The notes: generated by a model from the letters alone, not told the origin. A DNA stretch of 64,000 nucleotides from Sciurus carolinensis (GCF_902686445.1 NC_062215.1:32594750-32658749), one strand, 5' to 3'; counted from the first letter of the stretch, positions 36,041 through 48,021 are shown. Program-made: numbers and translations.

Positions 36041-36405
36041 AACAACAATTAACATTTATTTATTTATTTATTTATTTATTTTTTATTTTTTTGGGTGCTG
36101 GGGATCGAACCCAGGGCCTTGTGCTTACAAGGCAAGCACTCTAATGACTGAGCTATCTCCCCAGCCCCAACAATTAACATTTATTGAGAACTTACAATAT
36201 ACACAGAGCATTGTGCTAAGGGCTTAATAACTATTTGATTCTCATTAGCAACCATTCATAATATTATTACTCTCATTATATGAATTAGAAAGCTAAGACT
36301 CAGAGAGGTTGAGTAACTTGCCCCCAAAACACAGCACCAACTAGCAGAGACTGAATTCAAACACAGGAAGTCTGATTCCGTGTTCTTAACCACATACCAT
36401 CTGTC
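36041..36405 (-). repeat. MIR SINE split by an ID element
   Basis: Reverse MIR beginning 'aacatttattgagaacttacaatatacacagagcattgtgctaag' and ending 'tccgtgttcttaaccacataccat'. The ID element at 36061-36167 is inserted at its left boundary. Confidence 0.85.
36061..36167 (-). repeat. ID SINE with perfect 18-bp target duplication
   Basis: (TTTA)n tail and near-consensus reverse ID ('gatcgaacccagggcc...ctctaatgactgagctatctccccagccc'). The 18-mer caacaattaacatttatt is present exactly at 36043-36060 and 36168-36185. Confidence 0.93.
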
Positions 36406-38997
36406 TTTTCCAGGTGCTTAATGACCCAGGACCACAAATTCCTCTAGGAGCAGACTGGGTAATCTTCAAAATCCTTTCGGGCTTTAAAATTCAGGGCTCC
36501 TCTTATTTAGAAGTAAAATAAATTTATGACTTCAAAAAATCAAATGCAATGATGCTCTAGTTCTGCTAAGATGGAATGAAACATCTGTGTATGCCTCACC
36601 CAGAACCAGTCAGGGGAGGAAAACCACTGATTTTCTGGGGTAATGATGCCCTGTGAAGTAACCAGACTGGCCCCAACCATCTCAGGAAAAATGACAGCTT
36701 GAAGTTCTTAGAGGCTGCACCAACATGCAAAGGTCTGCAAGTTTGCAACTATCAGTTATCAAACTTCAGTTTGCTTTTGTTTTATTTTGTTTGAAGGAAA
36801 GTCAAATGCAAGAAACTGCTGCACATTTTAGTGGTCAGTCTTAAGTTTGCCAGCAAAAAATATATTTGGTCTTGTGCCAAGGTGAGTTTGCTTTCCTTTT
36901 GGGTCTATGCCTGCGGGTAGAAAATCCATCCTCTCCCAGGTAATCTGTGTATTAAGACTTTCCTGTGACCTGCTGCCCGTGGCTCAGTAGTCCTGTAATC
37001 ACGCAGGATTTTACCCTGTGCACACCTGATATCTTCATCCCTCCACCATGCAGCCTCGCCTCCAGAGGCTCACTCAATCACTGCCTTCCCCACCTGCATC
37101 TGGGATTCACCTCCTTCCTCTCTCTGCTCGGCATAGGAGTTCCCTGATCACCGACCTTGCCACTTGCTGACACAGCCAGTGGCGAAACTCTCTCCCAGCT
37201 CATCCCTCCCCCGGCTCTCACCAACTCTCAGCTCCTGGTACAGTCTGAAACTGAAACTAATCTCAGACCTGAACAAAGTGAAATAAATTTCCTGAGCCTG
37301 ATCACCCTACATGACCACAGAGCATCTTCACCTCAACAGAGCTCCAATCCAGCTTTGGAAAAATACAAATCTTGGCAGGCTCCCTCCTAAAACCAATGCT
37401 TCCTTAATGAATGGGGTATCATGAGGCTAGAGGAGGAAGCAAGAGCTTTTGCCATGGTGGTTTCTGCTACTTCTCTTTAATTTGCACATCAATTTAAATT
37501 CATCCTGGGAGCTAGGGTTCACCACCTGGTATTTTAAATTCCTTGTCCAGCATGTGTTCATATTTGATTCAATCTTAATCAGAGTCCCTTCTGAGTGCAA
37601 GCTTGCTCTCTTCTGAGATCTCTGGAGTCATTTTATTGAATGCGGTTGAGATGGTTGTTCTACGTTTTTCCCCTAAATTTTGAAGCCTTTTACTTTTTGC
37701 TTGGAACAACAACAACAATAAAAATGTCACTATAAATGAACATGTCGGCTTTTGATGATTGTTCAAAGAATTATAAATTTTGAGAGGGATTCTCAGATGT
37801 GTTTTGGTAATCTTACCCTTGCCCCTCTGCATACCTGTTAGCCCCTTTCCCTGTTGCTGAAGGTATTACAAAATGATTCTACTGTTAGTTTAAGCAAAAC
37901 AGAACATGAAGGGGAGTGCATTGGCCTAGCAGGTATATGGTCAAAGAGAAATACCTTGGATTATCCACTTTTTATTTATTCATTCAAAAAGTTTACTGAG
38001 GGCCTTCTATCTGCCAACTCTTCTAGGTGCTGGACTAGAAGGTGCTACTCCAACTGGGAACACCATTCACAGAAACATCCTCTGAGTGGGAATTGAGGGT
38101 TTCTGTAGCCAATACCCAGAGAAATGCTCAACTACTTCCAGTTCTCCTGCCTCACTTCTCCCAAGGTTTGGACCTCATCCTGTAAGGCCAAGGGCCACTC
38201 CTGTGAGTATCCCCACTGACTGGGATTCACACAGGGCCAGAGTTCCAGGTTCTGAGAAGACAATGGGCCAACCAATGTTCCTGTGTATTCTTTGGTCACT
38301 TCATAGTCAAATGAGGACTTGGGCCCGATGTAGGCAACCTTCAAGTTCAAAAATGCATGTCCTTTTATCCTCCTACCACTGAGCTGACATGCAACTCTAG
38401 GGGTCTCTACTTCATCTTCCTGTTTCCAGATGAAACCTCTTAAGCTACAATGATAAACGAAACTTATCCCCATTTCCAAAGACCTCTGGGGTGAGGCCAT
38501 TCCCCTCTGCTCCTATGAGTCACCTCTCTCACATCTTACGTCCTATCTGGAACGTCCCCCTCATATCTTATTTGAGTTCTTCCCCCGCAGTTTAAATTCA
38601 TTTGCCTCAGGTTCTTCTAGGCGCAGAAAGACAAGAGTGAATCACTGCCTTCTGAGTGGCAACCCTTAGGAGACTTCTGTTTCTTCTTTAGTACAGAAGG
38701 CCACAGTGCTGCTCAGCTATTAAAAACCACAAAGGCATCGAGGAAGCTGACCACACTGCCCAGTTCCTGCCTCACCCTGGGAAGGGTGTTGTAGGATCAA
38801 GAAAACCTGACCTCCTCTGAGGCCCACACACCAGTCACTCAGCTTTACTCAGAGTTCAAGGAGCAGTATGTCCTCCTGTGGCCACCTCAATCCTCACTCA
38901 GCCCAAGTGCCCCCTACTCCAGGAGCCTTCCTTGCTCGTTTCTCTTCTGGCTAGCAAAGTACCCCATTCTTCAGGGCTCTATCTGGGGTTTTTTGTT
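36406..38997. other. Non-coding tract
   Basis: Mixed unique sequence with no supported exon. (CAA)n near 37708-37718. A weak MIR/L2-like piece ('tttattcattcaaaaagtttactgagggccttctatctgcc') near 37970-38045. Confidence 0.4.
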
Positions 38998-39096
38998 TTT
39001 TGTTATATGTTCTGCTTTTTGTGGCACTGGGGATTGAACCCAGGATGTCACACATGCTAGGCAAGGGCTCTACTACTGGATCACATCTCCAGCACC
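38998..39096 (-). repeat. ID SINE
   Basis: Reverse ID: 'gcactggggattgaacccaggatgtcacacatgctaggcaagggctctactactgg...ccagcacc' with a T-rich tail. Confidence 0.9.
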
Positions 39097-39409
39097 AATG
39101 CTTCATCTTGTCACAGTACTTGCCATGATGACTGGAACTCTAGGCTAAACTGTTTGTCTTGCTACTGAACTGCAGGCCTCTTCAGGGTGACCTTTGTGCC
39201 CTGGGTCAGACATCAGCAGAGTGCCTAGCACTTGGCCAGTGGTTCTCAGCAGACTGCATTCAGCTGAACCCCCTAGTCCTGCTCCTGGACCTGGACACTG
39301 CCCCGCTGGCTGCCCTTCAACAGAGCAGTCTCTCATTCCAGCGGCACCACAGCTGGTAAAGGCCTCTTCAAGAATGTCTCCAAGGGTGTGAGCCTGAAGC
39401 CAGGCCACT

Positions 39410-39605
39410 TGAATTCCAAGTGCTACTTTCTAGCTACATGATCTTGGGCAAGTTATTTAACCTTTTGATGTGTCTTATGTCTCTATTTCTTCATCTGACA
39501 AATGGATATATCTCACAGGGTCTTGTGAGGCTTAAATGAGCTAATCTGCGGAAGCACTAAAGACAGGTTCCCACCTACAGCAGTGATCTGACGCTCCATG
39601 AATAC
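39410..39605 (+). repeat. MIR SINE
   Basis: Forward MIR: 'actttctagctacatgatcttgggcaagttatttaacc', 'ttcttcatctgacaaatggatatatctcacagggtcttgtgaggcttaaatgagctaat'. Confidence 0.88.
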
Positions 39606-39964
39606 TGGAATTAGGCTTCCCAAGCCTATTCTCTCATGGAAACCTCTCACCACTCACTTCCACTAGACAGCATGCGGGGCCTGCCCCACCCCCTCACTAG
39701 GCACTCTGTCCCTCTGGACCAATGTTAGCATTATTCCACTGCACCCTAGCCTCCAGCTAATAGGACAAGCTCTCCAAGAAATGGGAGATGAGGGTTACAA
39801 ATGCTGAGTCATTGCACTCCTAACTATTGTTAGCTGTCAACCCCAACATTTCAACGCCTGCCCCCCTGCATACACCACCACAGTTCAAGAGTTTCACCCC
39901 ACCTACTCCTACTCCTCCAAAGTCAGCCTCGGCTACTACAGTATTTTCTACAGTATTTTACTTG

Positions 39965-40045
39965 TTTTTGGTTTGGTTTTGTGGTGGGGGGACTACTGAG
40001 GATTGAACCAGGGGTACTCTACTACTGAGCTACATCCCCAGCCCT
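39965..40045 (-). repeat. ID-type SINE unit
   Basis: Reverse ID-like unit ('ggattgaaccaggggtactctactactgagctacatccccagccc') directly abutting another SINE. Confidence 0.85.
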
Positions 40046-40255
40046 TTTTATTTTTATTCATTATTTATTTGTTTTCAGTACTGGGGATGGAACCCAGGGG
40101 CACTTTACCACTAAGCTACATTCCCAGCCTTTTGTATATTTTGTTTCAAGACATAGTCTCACTAAGTTACCCAAGCTGGCCTTGAACTTGAGATCCTCCT
40201 GCCTCAGCTTCCTGAGTAACTGGGATAACAGGTGTGGGGCACTGCACCTGGCTTT
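40046..40255 (-). repeat. B1-dID composite SINE
   Basis: T-rich tail, reverse ID-like unit, linker and reverse B1 ending 'ggcactgcacctggct'. Confidence 0.9.
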
Positions 40256-40531
40256 ATTATTTTATTTTGAGATTGGGTCTCATGCTACTGCACCTCTATG
40301 GTTTTGACCAAAGATTTTCCTTAATAACAAATATCAGAACTTTTGCACCCACGTGCAAAAATAATGATCATAATAGCTTCTAACAAATGAAAATTTACTC
40401 TTCAAATCTCTTTCAACTCCTTCTAAGCACGACTACTGAGGCACTTGCAAAGATTTAGAGTAAGACAAAGAGCTGGGATTCTACCAGAGGAGGTCTAACT
40501 TCAGATCCTATGCTCTAAACCACTGAGCTGT

Positions 40532-40610
40532 GGGGCTGGCATTAGCTCAGTAGTACAGCACACACAAGGCCCTGAGTTCAATCCTTAATACACACACATG
40601 CATAAGTGGA
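40532..40610 (+). repeat. ID SINE, decayed
   Basis: 'ggctggcattagctcagtagtacagcacacacaaggccctgagttcaatcc' is a shortened forward ID followed by an (AC)n-like tail. Confidence 0.7.
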
Positions 40611-41082
40611 AACCAAAAAAATCACTAAGCCCTAATGAAAATGGGCACAAATTGGCTGGATTGCTTCCTGGGGTGCAGGTTAGACCAGTGGAGTTAGATC
40701 TTTCATATCCCACCAAGAACTCCTTGAAAACATTTGGTGCTGCCATAACAGAAATGCAGCGATCACATTTTATGAGAATGGAGTTATTTTTATAAGCATT
40801 GTTATTGCATTTATCGTTTATGACCTGTTTTAAAGATAAGAACTTTAAAGGCATCATTAGGAGTCCATTCTATTGCTCTGGGACATCCAAAGGAGGTTGG
40901 AAGCGGGGTGATAGGGGAAGAGAGTGAGTCAACACCGAGTTCACCAACTCACAAAAGCAAGAGTCACAGAAGACAGACAATAGGGAAGGTGAATCCCCAG
41001 TAATGACCATCTTACATGCTACCAAGATGATGTCCAAATCCAAAGTCAGGGACCACTGGACAGCCCTTGCCAGTCAGTGTCC

Positions 41083-41273
41083 TTTTTTTTTTTAAACCCA
41101 TGGTTACTTCACCACTGAGCTACATCCCCAGCCCTTTTTAGGTTCTTATTTTAAGACAGGGTCTTGCTAAGTTGCTTAGGGCCTTGCTAAGTCACCAAGG
41201 CTGGTCTCAAACTCGTGATCCTCCTGCCTCAACCTCCCAAGTTGCTGGGATTACAGGAATGTGCCACTATGCC
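41083..41273 (-). repeat. B1-dID composite SINE
   Basis: T run, decayed reverse ID-like unit, linker and reverse B1 ('gttgctgggattacaggaatgtgccactatgcc'). Confidence 0.88.
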
Positions 41274-41839
41274 ATCTGTAGGGTGTTTTAAGGCTCTTAC
41301 TTCCCATAAATGTGGGAGCCAGGAGACCAGAGGCACCACCTTCCTCAGGTTCCTTTGTATAGTCAGAAGTGATCCCTGTCTGATGCCCAGCTTCCTCTGC
41401 CCAAGGGCTCTAGAAAACACACAGCTCTGTTGTTTAGTGCCAGAGGGAGTAACTGAAGAAAAGGCAAGAGGATGAAACAGGAGTGAGTGGTGCCATATGC
41501 CAAACACTGTGTTCAAAAGTTCAACAAAGACAAGTCCCCATGAGCTGCAGTTGTCTGGGGGATGGGAGGGACTTGAGACTAAGGAGGACTTCTCAATAGC
41601 AAGGCAGAAAAGTCACATAGCAGACTCTTCTAAAAGCTCTTCTAGATCCCTGGCAAGTGCAGACTCCACAAACACCTGTGCAGCAGCCTAAGGCCCCATG
41701 AGCTGCAGCTAGGCCTGGGGGCTGCACTACTTCTGGCTTCCACTTGCCTTATAAAATCCTGAGGGATGGAAGGAAGCTACAATACCCAGATCCTGTTCTT
41801 GGGCAATTCTCCCCCAAGGCCTCCTCAAGAAAGTCTTTC

Positions 41840-42064
41840 CTTCTTTTTTTTCTTTCTTTTTCTTTTTTTCCTTGTACCAGGGGCACTTAACCATTGAACC
41901 ACATTCCCAGGTCTTTTAAAAAATATTTTATTTAGAGACAGGGTTTCCAATAAGTTGCTCAGGGCCTCACTAAGTTGCTGGGGATGGCTTTGAACTTGAA
42001 ATCCTCCTGCCTCAGCCTCCTGAGCTGCTGGGATTATAGGCATGCACCGCCACCACCATGCCAG
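41840..42064 (-). repeat. B1-dID composite SINE
   Basis: T/C-rich tail, decayed reverse ID-like unit and reverse B1 ending 'caccgccaccaccatgcca'. agtctttc flanks both sides. Confidence 0.88.
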
Positions 42065-42073
42065 CAGTCTTTC

Positions 42074-43374
42074 ACACGTAGCACTCTCTACTAAGGCCCC
42101 TCAACACTATTTCTCCAAGATTGAAGGGGCTCCTAAAGGGCCTTGCTCCTACACCCAGTGAAAACCCTAGTATACCCACCCCACCCTAGTCCCTTCATTT
42201 TCCTATAATTCACTTGCCCAATTGCCCCAACTCAGGGCCTCCACACCACAAAGACAGCAAACTCAGCCCCTGGAGAAAGGTCACCTGTCCCCATCCTCTA
42301 GCTAGCTGTAGGGAGCTGAAAGCCAGACCAGAACCTCCAGGTCTCCACAGCCCAAAGCCCAAAGTTGCATAGGAAGGTCATGAGAAAAGCTCTCACAAAA
42401 GGTATACTTTTGCACCCTAGGATTATTCACTACCAGCAGCAAAGGAGGGAACTGTTTCAAATGGACTAGGCTACACCACAAACACTAGAGCAAAGGTCTA
42501 GTTCAAGGGGGTATATTAGCCCTCTGATATTGAATGTGTCCCTGCATGTGTGCATGTTCTGGGGGTCAGAGGGGAGAACATTCACCATATTCTCAACAGG
42601 GCTCATGACCCTAACCTCTGGCTTTAATTCCTTCCTTCCCCCTTAGTCATATCACCATATCTGGGTTATCCCAGCTATCCAGGGTTTGTTCCCCTGTCTC
42701 CTGCTCCTTCCAGTGGCAGAAAGTAGATAGAGGATTTCAAACCCAACCCCTCCACAGACTTCCTGTTGGATGAGAGATGCTCCCATCAGCACCTCTCCAT
42801 ACCAGAGATGCCACTCTCCATTCAAAGGGAGGTCCCAACTTCACATTTGTTCCAGCAGAGGCCAAACCAGGGAGATGACTTCCTCCATCAGAGAATTCCC
42901 AGTGTCACTCACCTCCTTCAGGCAGCCAGGCTAACTCCACCAAGCTATAAAGAAATGGTGTGTGAGGTCTAGATCATCCCCCTGAGTCTTTTTTCCTGGG
43001 CCAGGTAGCTCAGGGGGCTTCAAGATAACCAAGGGAAAGGCTATTCCCCCTCTTTCCAGACTGTTGCTGCTTGAGGAGCAGGTGGGGAGGGGGATGGGTG
43101 GTTCTCTACCCAGTATCACCTTTAGGATGTCTTATTTCTAAACTCCCAGTTAGCCCCTCAACATCCACTGCCACCAAAGGAAGGAAAACCTAAAACCTTC
43201 CTCCCGTTAAAACAAATTCCTTCCTGGAATTTAGCTCCTTTCTCGGAGTTAAAACTTTTTAAAAGAGGAAATGAAATGGATAGCCAGTGCTGGGTGCATG
43301 GCAACAATGCACAAGAAAAAATCAAGGGGACAGAAGGAATAAAGGAAACCGCCAACCCCCTGGAGCTTTGCGCC
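42074..43374. other. Non-coding tract left of the CpG island
   Basis: No repeat family recognised and no supported exon. A 68-codon plus-strand frame at 42766-42972 has no splice or homology support. Sequence becomes purine-rich, then GC-rich, toward 43380. Confidence 0.45.
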
Positions 43375-44053
43375 CCGGGCACTTAGAGCCGGAGGGGCGG
43401 GGTGGGGGCAGCGGGGGCGGGGACAGTGCGTTCTGAACTTTCCCTAGCCCAGTCTCCGGGAGATGCAGCTCCCAAGGGACGGGGTGGGACCAGAAACGGC
43501 TGAGCCGACCTGTGACATCGGCGGGAGCAGGAAGCGAGTCTCCCCTCCCCCTAAAAGGAGCTCTGCTCCCAGCCGGTGCCCCAGCCTACGGTTGCCGCCC
43601 TGCCTGCACCCCCAGGCCGGGGCAAAGCGGGGAGGGGCGCCCACACAAAAGGGGGAGCGGTGGGAGAGGGGACTCAGGCGGCGCCGGCTCCCCGAGGCCT
43701 CCGTTTCCTTCCCCACCGCGCCGGCCGGCGACCACCCCTCTAATAGCGCGCCGAGCTCCCAGTCCCAGGTGCCCGCACGCCCCCCGCGACCAGGGCTCGG
43801 GATGAGGTGGGGGCTCGGAGGAAAAGCGGGCGGGGACCTGCCGCACGCGACTGGCGCGGCGCGGGCTCCGGGGAAGCCGCGGCGACAGCACGGGGAATCA
43901 AACTCGCGACGGCCGGGCCCTCGCGGCGGCGCCTAGGCGATGGGTCCCGAGAAGGTGGGGCCGCCGGGCCGGGGGCCGGGATTGCGCGGGGTGCCGGGCG
44001 GAGTCGGCGCCCAGGCCCGGGCGGAAGCCGGCGAGAGGGAAGGAGGGTCTTAC

Positions 44054-44330
44054 CGAGCAGCCGCCGCGCGCCTCCGCTGCCCGCGGGCCGGTGGGGCCGG
44101 GCGCACCGGCGGGCGGGGGAGGGGCGGCGATCCCGCGGCGGCGGCGGCGGCGGCGGCGGCGGGCCGGGCTCCGCGGCGCGGCTGGGCGCGGGGAGGCGGA
44201 GAATGGGAGGCGAGGCCAGCTTCCTAGCGGCGGGCGGCGAGAAATGCAGCTGTCCCTGCGCGGCTGCCGGCGGGGCCACAAGTGGGGCCGCGCAGGGAGG
44301 AGCGGGGCTGCAGGCGGGGCAGGAGCCAGG
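44054..44330 (-). other. CUEDC1: Probable untranslated first exon of CUEDC1
   Basis: On the minus strand the sequence reads ...CTGCTCG|GTAAGAC, an excellent splice donor, with the last exon base at 44054. Upstream on that strand, at 44136-44162, is a (CGG)9 tract (CCG in the transcript). The start site is not visible; 44330 is a guess from the edge of the GC-rich block. I see no conserved start codon in a plausible frame before the donor, so I treat the exon as 5' UTR. CUEDC1 encodes a protein with a CUE ubiquitin-binding domain, and its coding exons lie left of this window. Confidence 0.55.
44136..44162. repeat. (CGG)9 trinucleotide tract
   Basis: Nine perfect CGG units inside the CpG island and the inferred first exon. 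Confidence 0.95.
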
Positions 44331-44345
44331 CTGAGGTGCCCCCAG

Positions 44346-46209
44346 ACCCTCCCGAGTACCAGACCCCTCTCCAGAGAAGAGGGAAGCAGAAACGGGGGTC
44401 CCAAAACCAGCATGGTTGCGGGGGGCTGGGAGTACCAGGTGAAGATTAGGACAATCCCCTCCGTGTCCACCCCGCACCAGCTGCAGTGACTCCCTGGCTT
44501 GCGGGGAGCCACGGTCTCCCGGGCAGAGCGGGGTGCGGAGCGCCCTGCCCCTCTTGGCTAAGGGAGCAGCGCATGGAGATGGTGGGGAGGGAAGACCCAT
44601 AATCTCGGAAACTTGGATGCGGAGAGCCTAAGGGCAGGGCTGACGCGTGAGGTTGGAGACATAGACCAGGAACCCACGGTCAGGGTGCAGCTTGTGGACG
44701 CACACCTGGGGCTTGGGACAGGAGGAGTGTGGGGGAGGGGCGGCTCCTGGGAGTTAGGGCTCTGGCAAGGAAAACAAAATGAAATGCTGAGATCAGAGGA
44801 GACAGTGGGGTGTGGCAGGAAATCAAAGCTATTCCGCAATCACACTATCGGGTAGCACTTGCCATCTCCCCATCTCCTCTCCAGCACCCACCTCCTCACT
44901 TCAGGGACTTTTGAGCCCTAGAAAGATTTGTTTAATAAACGGAAAAACTACTTTGACCATTCTTTTCCCACGCGCTTTGATTTCCGACTCTAATTTGGGA
45001 GTGGTAGGATGGGGCAGCCGGTGACTATCAAGTACCCTGCTTTAAAGAGAAGCTACCTAGGAATCTGAGGAGGGTGAAGGCCAGATCAGTTCCAACTCTG
45101 TTCCCAAACAGTTTGCAAAGGATTAGGACCCTTCTGGGAAAGCCTATCTTACAGACCCAACTGCCCCTCTGGGCAGGGACCCTGCAGGATAGCCCCCTCT
45201 CCTCTCCTCTAAAGACTTAGAACCTGCTAGCCTTCCTGAGAAGGATCACCATGCTCAGCCACAGAATCATCTGATGGTAAAAACCACAAACCAAAGTGCC
45301 ACAGACACCAATGTTGCCATCATTTGCATGTCAAGGGTAAATTTCAGCAAGTTGGGAACCTAGGGAAACGGAGAAACCTCAAAGACCCAACATTAGGTTA
45401 GCATGTTGAGCTGGACTCCAGGACTGGGTTCCCATACCCCTCTGAGAATCTCTCCTGTCTTCCTCTGCCCATGCGTGCTCCTTTACTTGGTTGTATACTC
45501 AGTTTCTGGGAGCCCTCAAAACTCCAAGAGATGATACCTAGAGCCCAGATTAAAGATTCTTATTCTAGAGGGCTCTTATTCTAGAGGCCTCTATGCAGAC
45601 CCCTGGCTCCTCTCCTGTGTTGTGACTGAGAACTTGGAATTTATCCAAGTTCTTGAATTTATCAAGTTTCTAGCAGTAGAGTCTAGCTGATGTTATTCAA
45701 TGTGTTACCTTATACTTACCCACAGTGCAGTTCATCTGCCATTTTTCTACTTACTGACAAGATCCCCCTGTGGTTCTTCTCTGTCACTTCGGTATTTCAG
45801 TACTGCAAAAATGCATCTGTGAGCTTGGAGATTTCCGTTTGCACCTGCCACTGAATTGCTCATAAAACATTCAAATATGTTATCATTATAGTCATCAATA
45901 AAAACGATCATTGTGATAGAAGCTCTTGCTTGTGTAAGTGTATGTGCATTACCTCTTGTAATTACCACAAGTGTATTACCACTTGTGTAACCTCTCCCAC
46001 TCCAGCAGCTGCCTCTGAGCCCCCAGGGTTCCAGGCCTGATCTCTGTTCTGCACTCCAGCCCCTCACACCAGCTGGCACAGGTTCTCCACCTGAGAATCC
46101 TTTGGACACCAGGAACTGAAAGAAGCTAAAAGCACATTTACAGCTGTTCTGTCCACAGACTCCTTCTTGTCTCAATGCCACTCTGGCTCAGAAGTGAGAA
46201 GCCTTGACT
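44346..46209. other. Intergenic tract right of the CpG island
   Basis: No gene recognised. The first 500 bp are moderately GC-rich and may contain regulatory sequence upstream of the minus-strand start site. 45600-46180 is AT-richer, contains a local repeat of 'attctagaggsctct' near 45564-45590, and has a 144-codon minus-strand frame without recognisable homology. Confidence 0.4.
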
Positions 46210-46829
46210 CCACCCCTTCCCAGGCATTTGGTTGGTTTTCAAGTCCTGTTCATTTGTCCCTCTTTTCCCTCACCTTCCCTCCATCCCATAGCTTCTGCCT
46301 GGTTCAGGCCCTTACCATCTGTGCTCTTCTCAGAGGGTAAGATATCCCTATTTCTTTCTAGCCAAACCTCCTGCCTGCCTCAGAAGACTCTTAGTTCTTG
46401 CTCTCCCTGTTTCAAACCGACCAACATTTCAGGATGCCTTGCTGTCAAACCATTGCTCTATTTCTGTCTTCCTTGTTCATCAATAGATCCTCTAAGATGC
46501 GGCCATAGATACGCTCCCTGTTTCCTCAGCTTCCTGCATTTGGGCCTCCTTCCCCATCATTCCAGGGGCAGCTCTCCATGGGAGGCACTAGCAGGCTCAC
46601 TGTTGGAACCCATGGGCTTCCTGCTTGCCCCACTCCTTGGCTCCTTCCTGGTTCTCGGATCCTATTAATGCCTCTATGAAGTTACTCCAGCCCCCACAGC
46701 CTCCTTGTTTCTTGGTTTTCCTTCTTACGCCTTCATTTCTTTAGCTCTGACTCTCCAGGGCCTTCTCCAGGTCTCAGTCCTCTAACTGTCTCACATAACC
46801 CTCTTCCCAGGTTGTGCTCACAGAGGTTA

Positions 46830-47060
46830 ATAGCATGAAGCAAATACCAAGCTCTGACAGCTTTTCCTGTATGCTGCATGACGTTAGGACATTTGCTTAA
46901 CTCTCTCTACACCTCAGTGTTCTCTTCTGTATTTGGGCTAATACTAATACTTACCTCAAAGGACTGTGGTAAGAATGAAACAATCCACACATGTGAAGTG
47001 CACAAAACAGCACCTGTCTTGTTACATAACTGCTGGTTTTGTTATTAATTATACATCTGC
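46830..47060 (+). repeat. MIR SINE
   Basis: Forward MIR, diverged: 'tgcatgacgttaggacatttgcttaactctctctacacctcagtgttctcttctg' and 'ctaatactaatacttacctcaaaggactgtggtaagaatgaaa'. Confidence 0.75.
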
Positions 47061-47384
47061 CCTCAGGTAGAATGTAATGATGACCTCTCTCCACACCCCA
47101 TTCCCCCTCTTGAGTCCCCTGACTGGAATTTATCATCTCCACACCCTCCTTTGCTAGAATCTCCATCCTGGATGAGGACACTTGCCATTCACCTGAGCTC
47201 CTGGCCTACATGCTGCCTTCCCTATCTCCCACATGCAAACTCCATGTAAAAGCAAGGCTGTCTAATTTCTGAATTTTTCTGGAACCTTCCCCCTATTCAT
47301 TCCCACATCCTGCCCTATTTCAGATCCTGCCACCAAGTCCTGTCTGTCAACTCATCCTCTTCAGTATTAGTAGTGGTTTCTCTA

Positions 47385-47566
47385 GCCAGGTGTGGTGGCT
47401 CATGCCTGTAATTCCAGCAACTTGGGAGGCTGAGGCAGGAGGATAACAAGTTCAAAGCCAGCTTCAGCAATTTAGTGAGGCCCTGTCTCCATCTCAAAGT
47501 AAAAACTATAAAGGGTTGGGGATGTGGCTCAGTAATTAAGTACCCCTCCCTGGGTTCAATCCCCAG
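47385..47566 (+). repeat. B1-dID composite SINE
   Basis: Forward B1-like unit close to consensus ('gccaggtgtggtggctcatgcctgtaattccagc'), linker, ID-like unit with B box 'gggttcaatcc'; its tail became a GT microsatellite. Confidence 0.92.
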
Positions 47567-47578
47567 TGTGTGTGTGCA

Positions 47579-47613
<35 letters not shown>
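47567..47613. repeat. (GT)n microsatellite
   Basis: GT dinucleotides with one GCATGC interruption, at the 3' end of a SINE. Confidence 0.95.
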
Positions 47614-47616
<3 letters not shown>

Positions 47617-47652
47617 CTCCCTATTGCTTGGAGAATAAAATTTAAACTCTAC

Positions 47653-48021
47653 TGTGTAGTTTGGATCTGGAATGTCCCCCAAAGGCCTATGTGTTAAAAG
47701 CTTGGTCCCTGGTTTGGTGCTATTGGGAGGTGATGGAGATCTTGAGGAAGTGAGGTCTAGTGGGAGATCTTCAGGTCACTGGGAGCATGCCCTCAAAGGG
47801 GCCTGGGATCTCACTATCCCCAGTCCCTTTTTCTTCCTGTCTTTCACTTCCATCCAGTTTTGCTCTGTGACGTGCTCCCTGCCATATGTGTTGCCTTGCC
47901 ACAGGCTCAAAAGCAATGGGGCCAACTGATCATGAACTGGAATCTCTGAAACATGAGTCCAAATAAACCTTTATTAGTTGATTATCTCAGTTGTTTGTTA
48001 CAGTATCAGAAAGCTAGCACA
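47653..48021 (+). mobile_element. Solo LTR of MaLR (ERVL-MaLR) type
   Basis: A segment of about 369 bp beginning TGTGTAGTTTGGATCTGG and ending GCTAGCACA. Its internal pattern ('aatgtcccccaaaggc', 'ggtgctattgggaggtg', 'acaggctcaaaagcaatggggccaac', polyadenylation signal 'aaataaacctttatt' near 47961) fits mammalian MaLR LTRs. No internal gag-like region is attached, so it is a solo LTR. Old and diverged. Confidence 0.7.

Larger units (their letters stand above)
1..44053 (-). other. CUEDC1: Probable first intron of CUEDC1 (3' part outside window)
   Basis: The tract runs leftwards from the minus-strand splice donor at 44053/44054. It contains no exon that I can recognise. Six-frame reading gives only short, repeat-derived or low-complexity open frames. 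I looked for the CUE-domain coding exon of CUEDC1 on both strands and did not find it, so coding would start beyond the left edge. The assignment rests on gene order: in mammals CUEDC1 lies next to VEZF1 on the same strand, with its 5' end facing the VEZF1 3' end. The tract is filled with SINEs, MIRs, hAT fragments and two L1 3' ends, as expected for a long first intron. It could also hold unrecognised alternative untranslated exons. Confidence 0.55.
43375..44345 (-). promoter_or_regulatory. CUEDC1: CpG island, presumed CUEDC1 promoter
   Basis: Nearly 1 kb of strongly GC-rich sequence with many unmethylated-type CpG clusters, several GC boxes (for example ggggcggggtggggg near 43397 and gggggaggggcgg near 44115) and no TATA box, in contrast to the 40-45% GC around it. 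It contains a strong minus-strand splice donor (exon end 44054), so the main transcript leaves toward the left. CUEDC1 is the minus-strand gene expected next to the VEZF1 3' end, so this is probably its promoter. Transcription could be bidirectional. Long open frames inside it are products of the base composition. Confidence 0.7.

Noticed and set aside
43740..44600. Minus-strand open frames of 286 and 204 codons in the CpG island
   Set aside because: Pro/Arg/Ala-rich products of extreme GC content, overlapping in two frames, crossing the strong splice donor at 44054 and without any recognisable domain.
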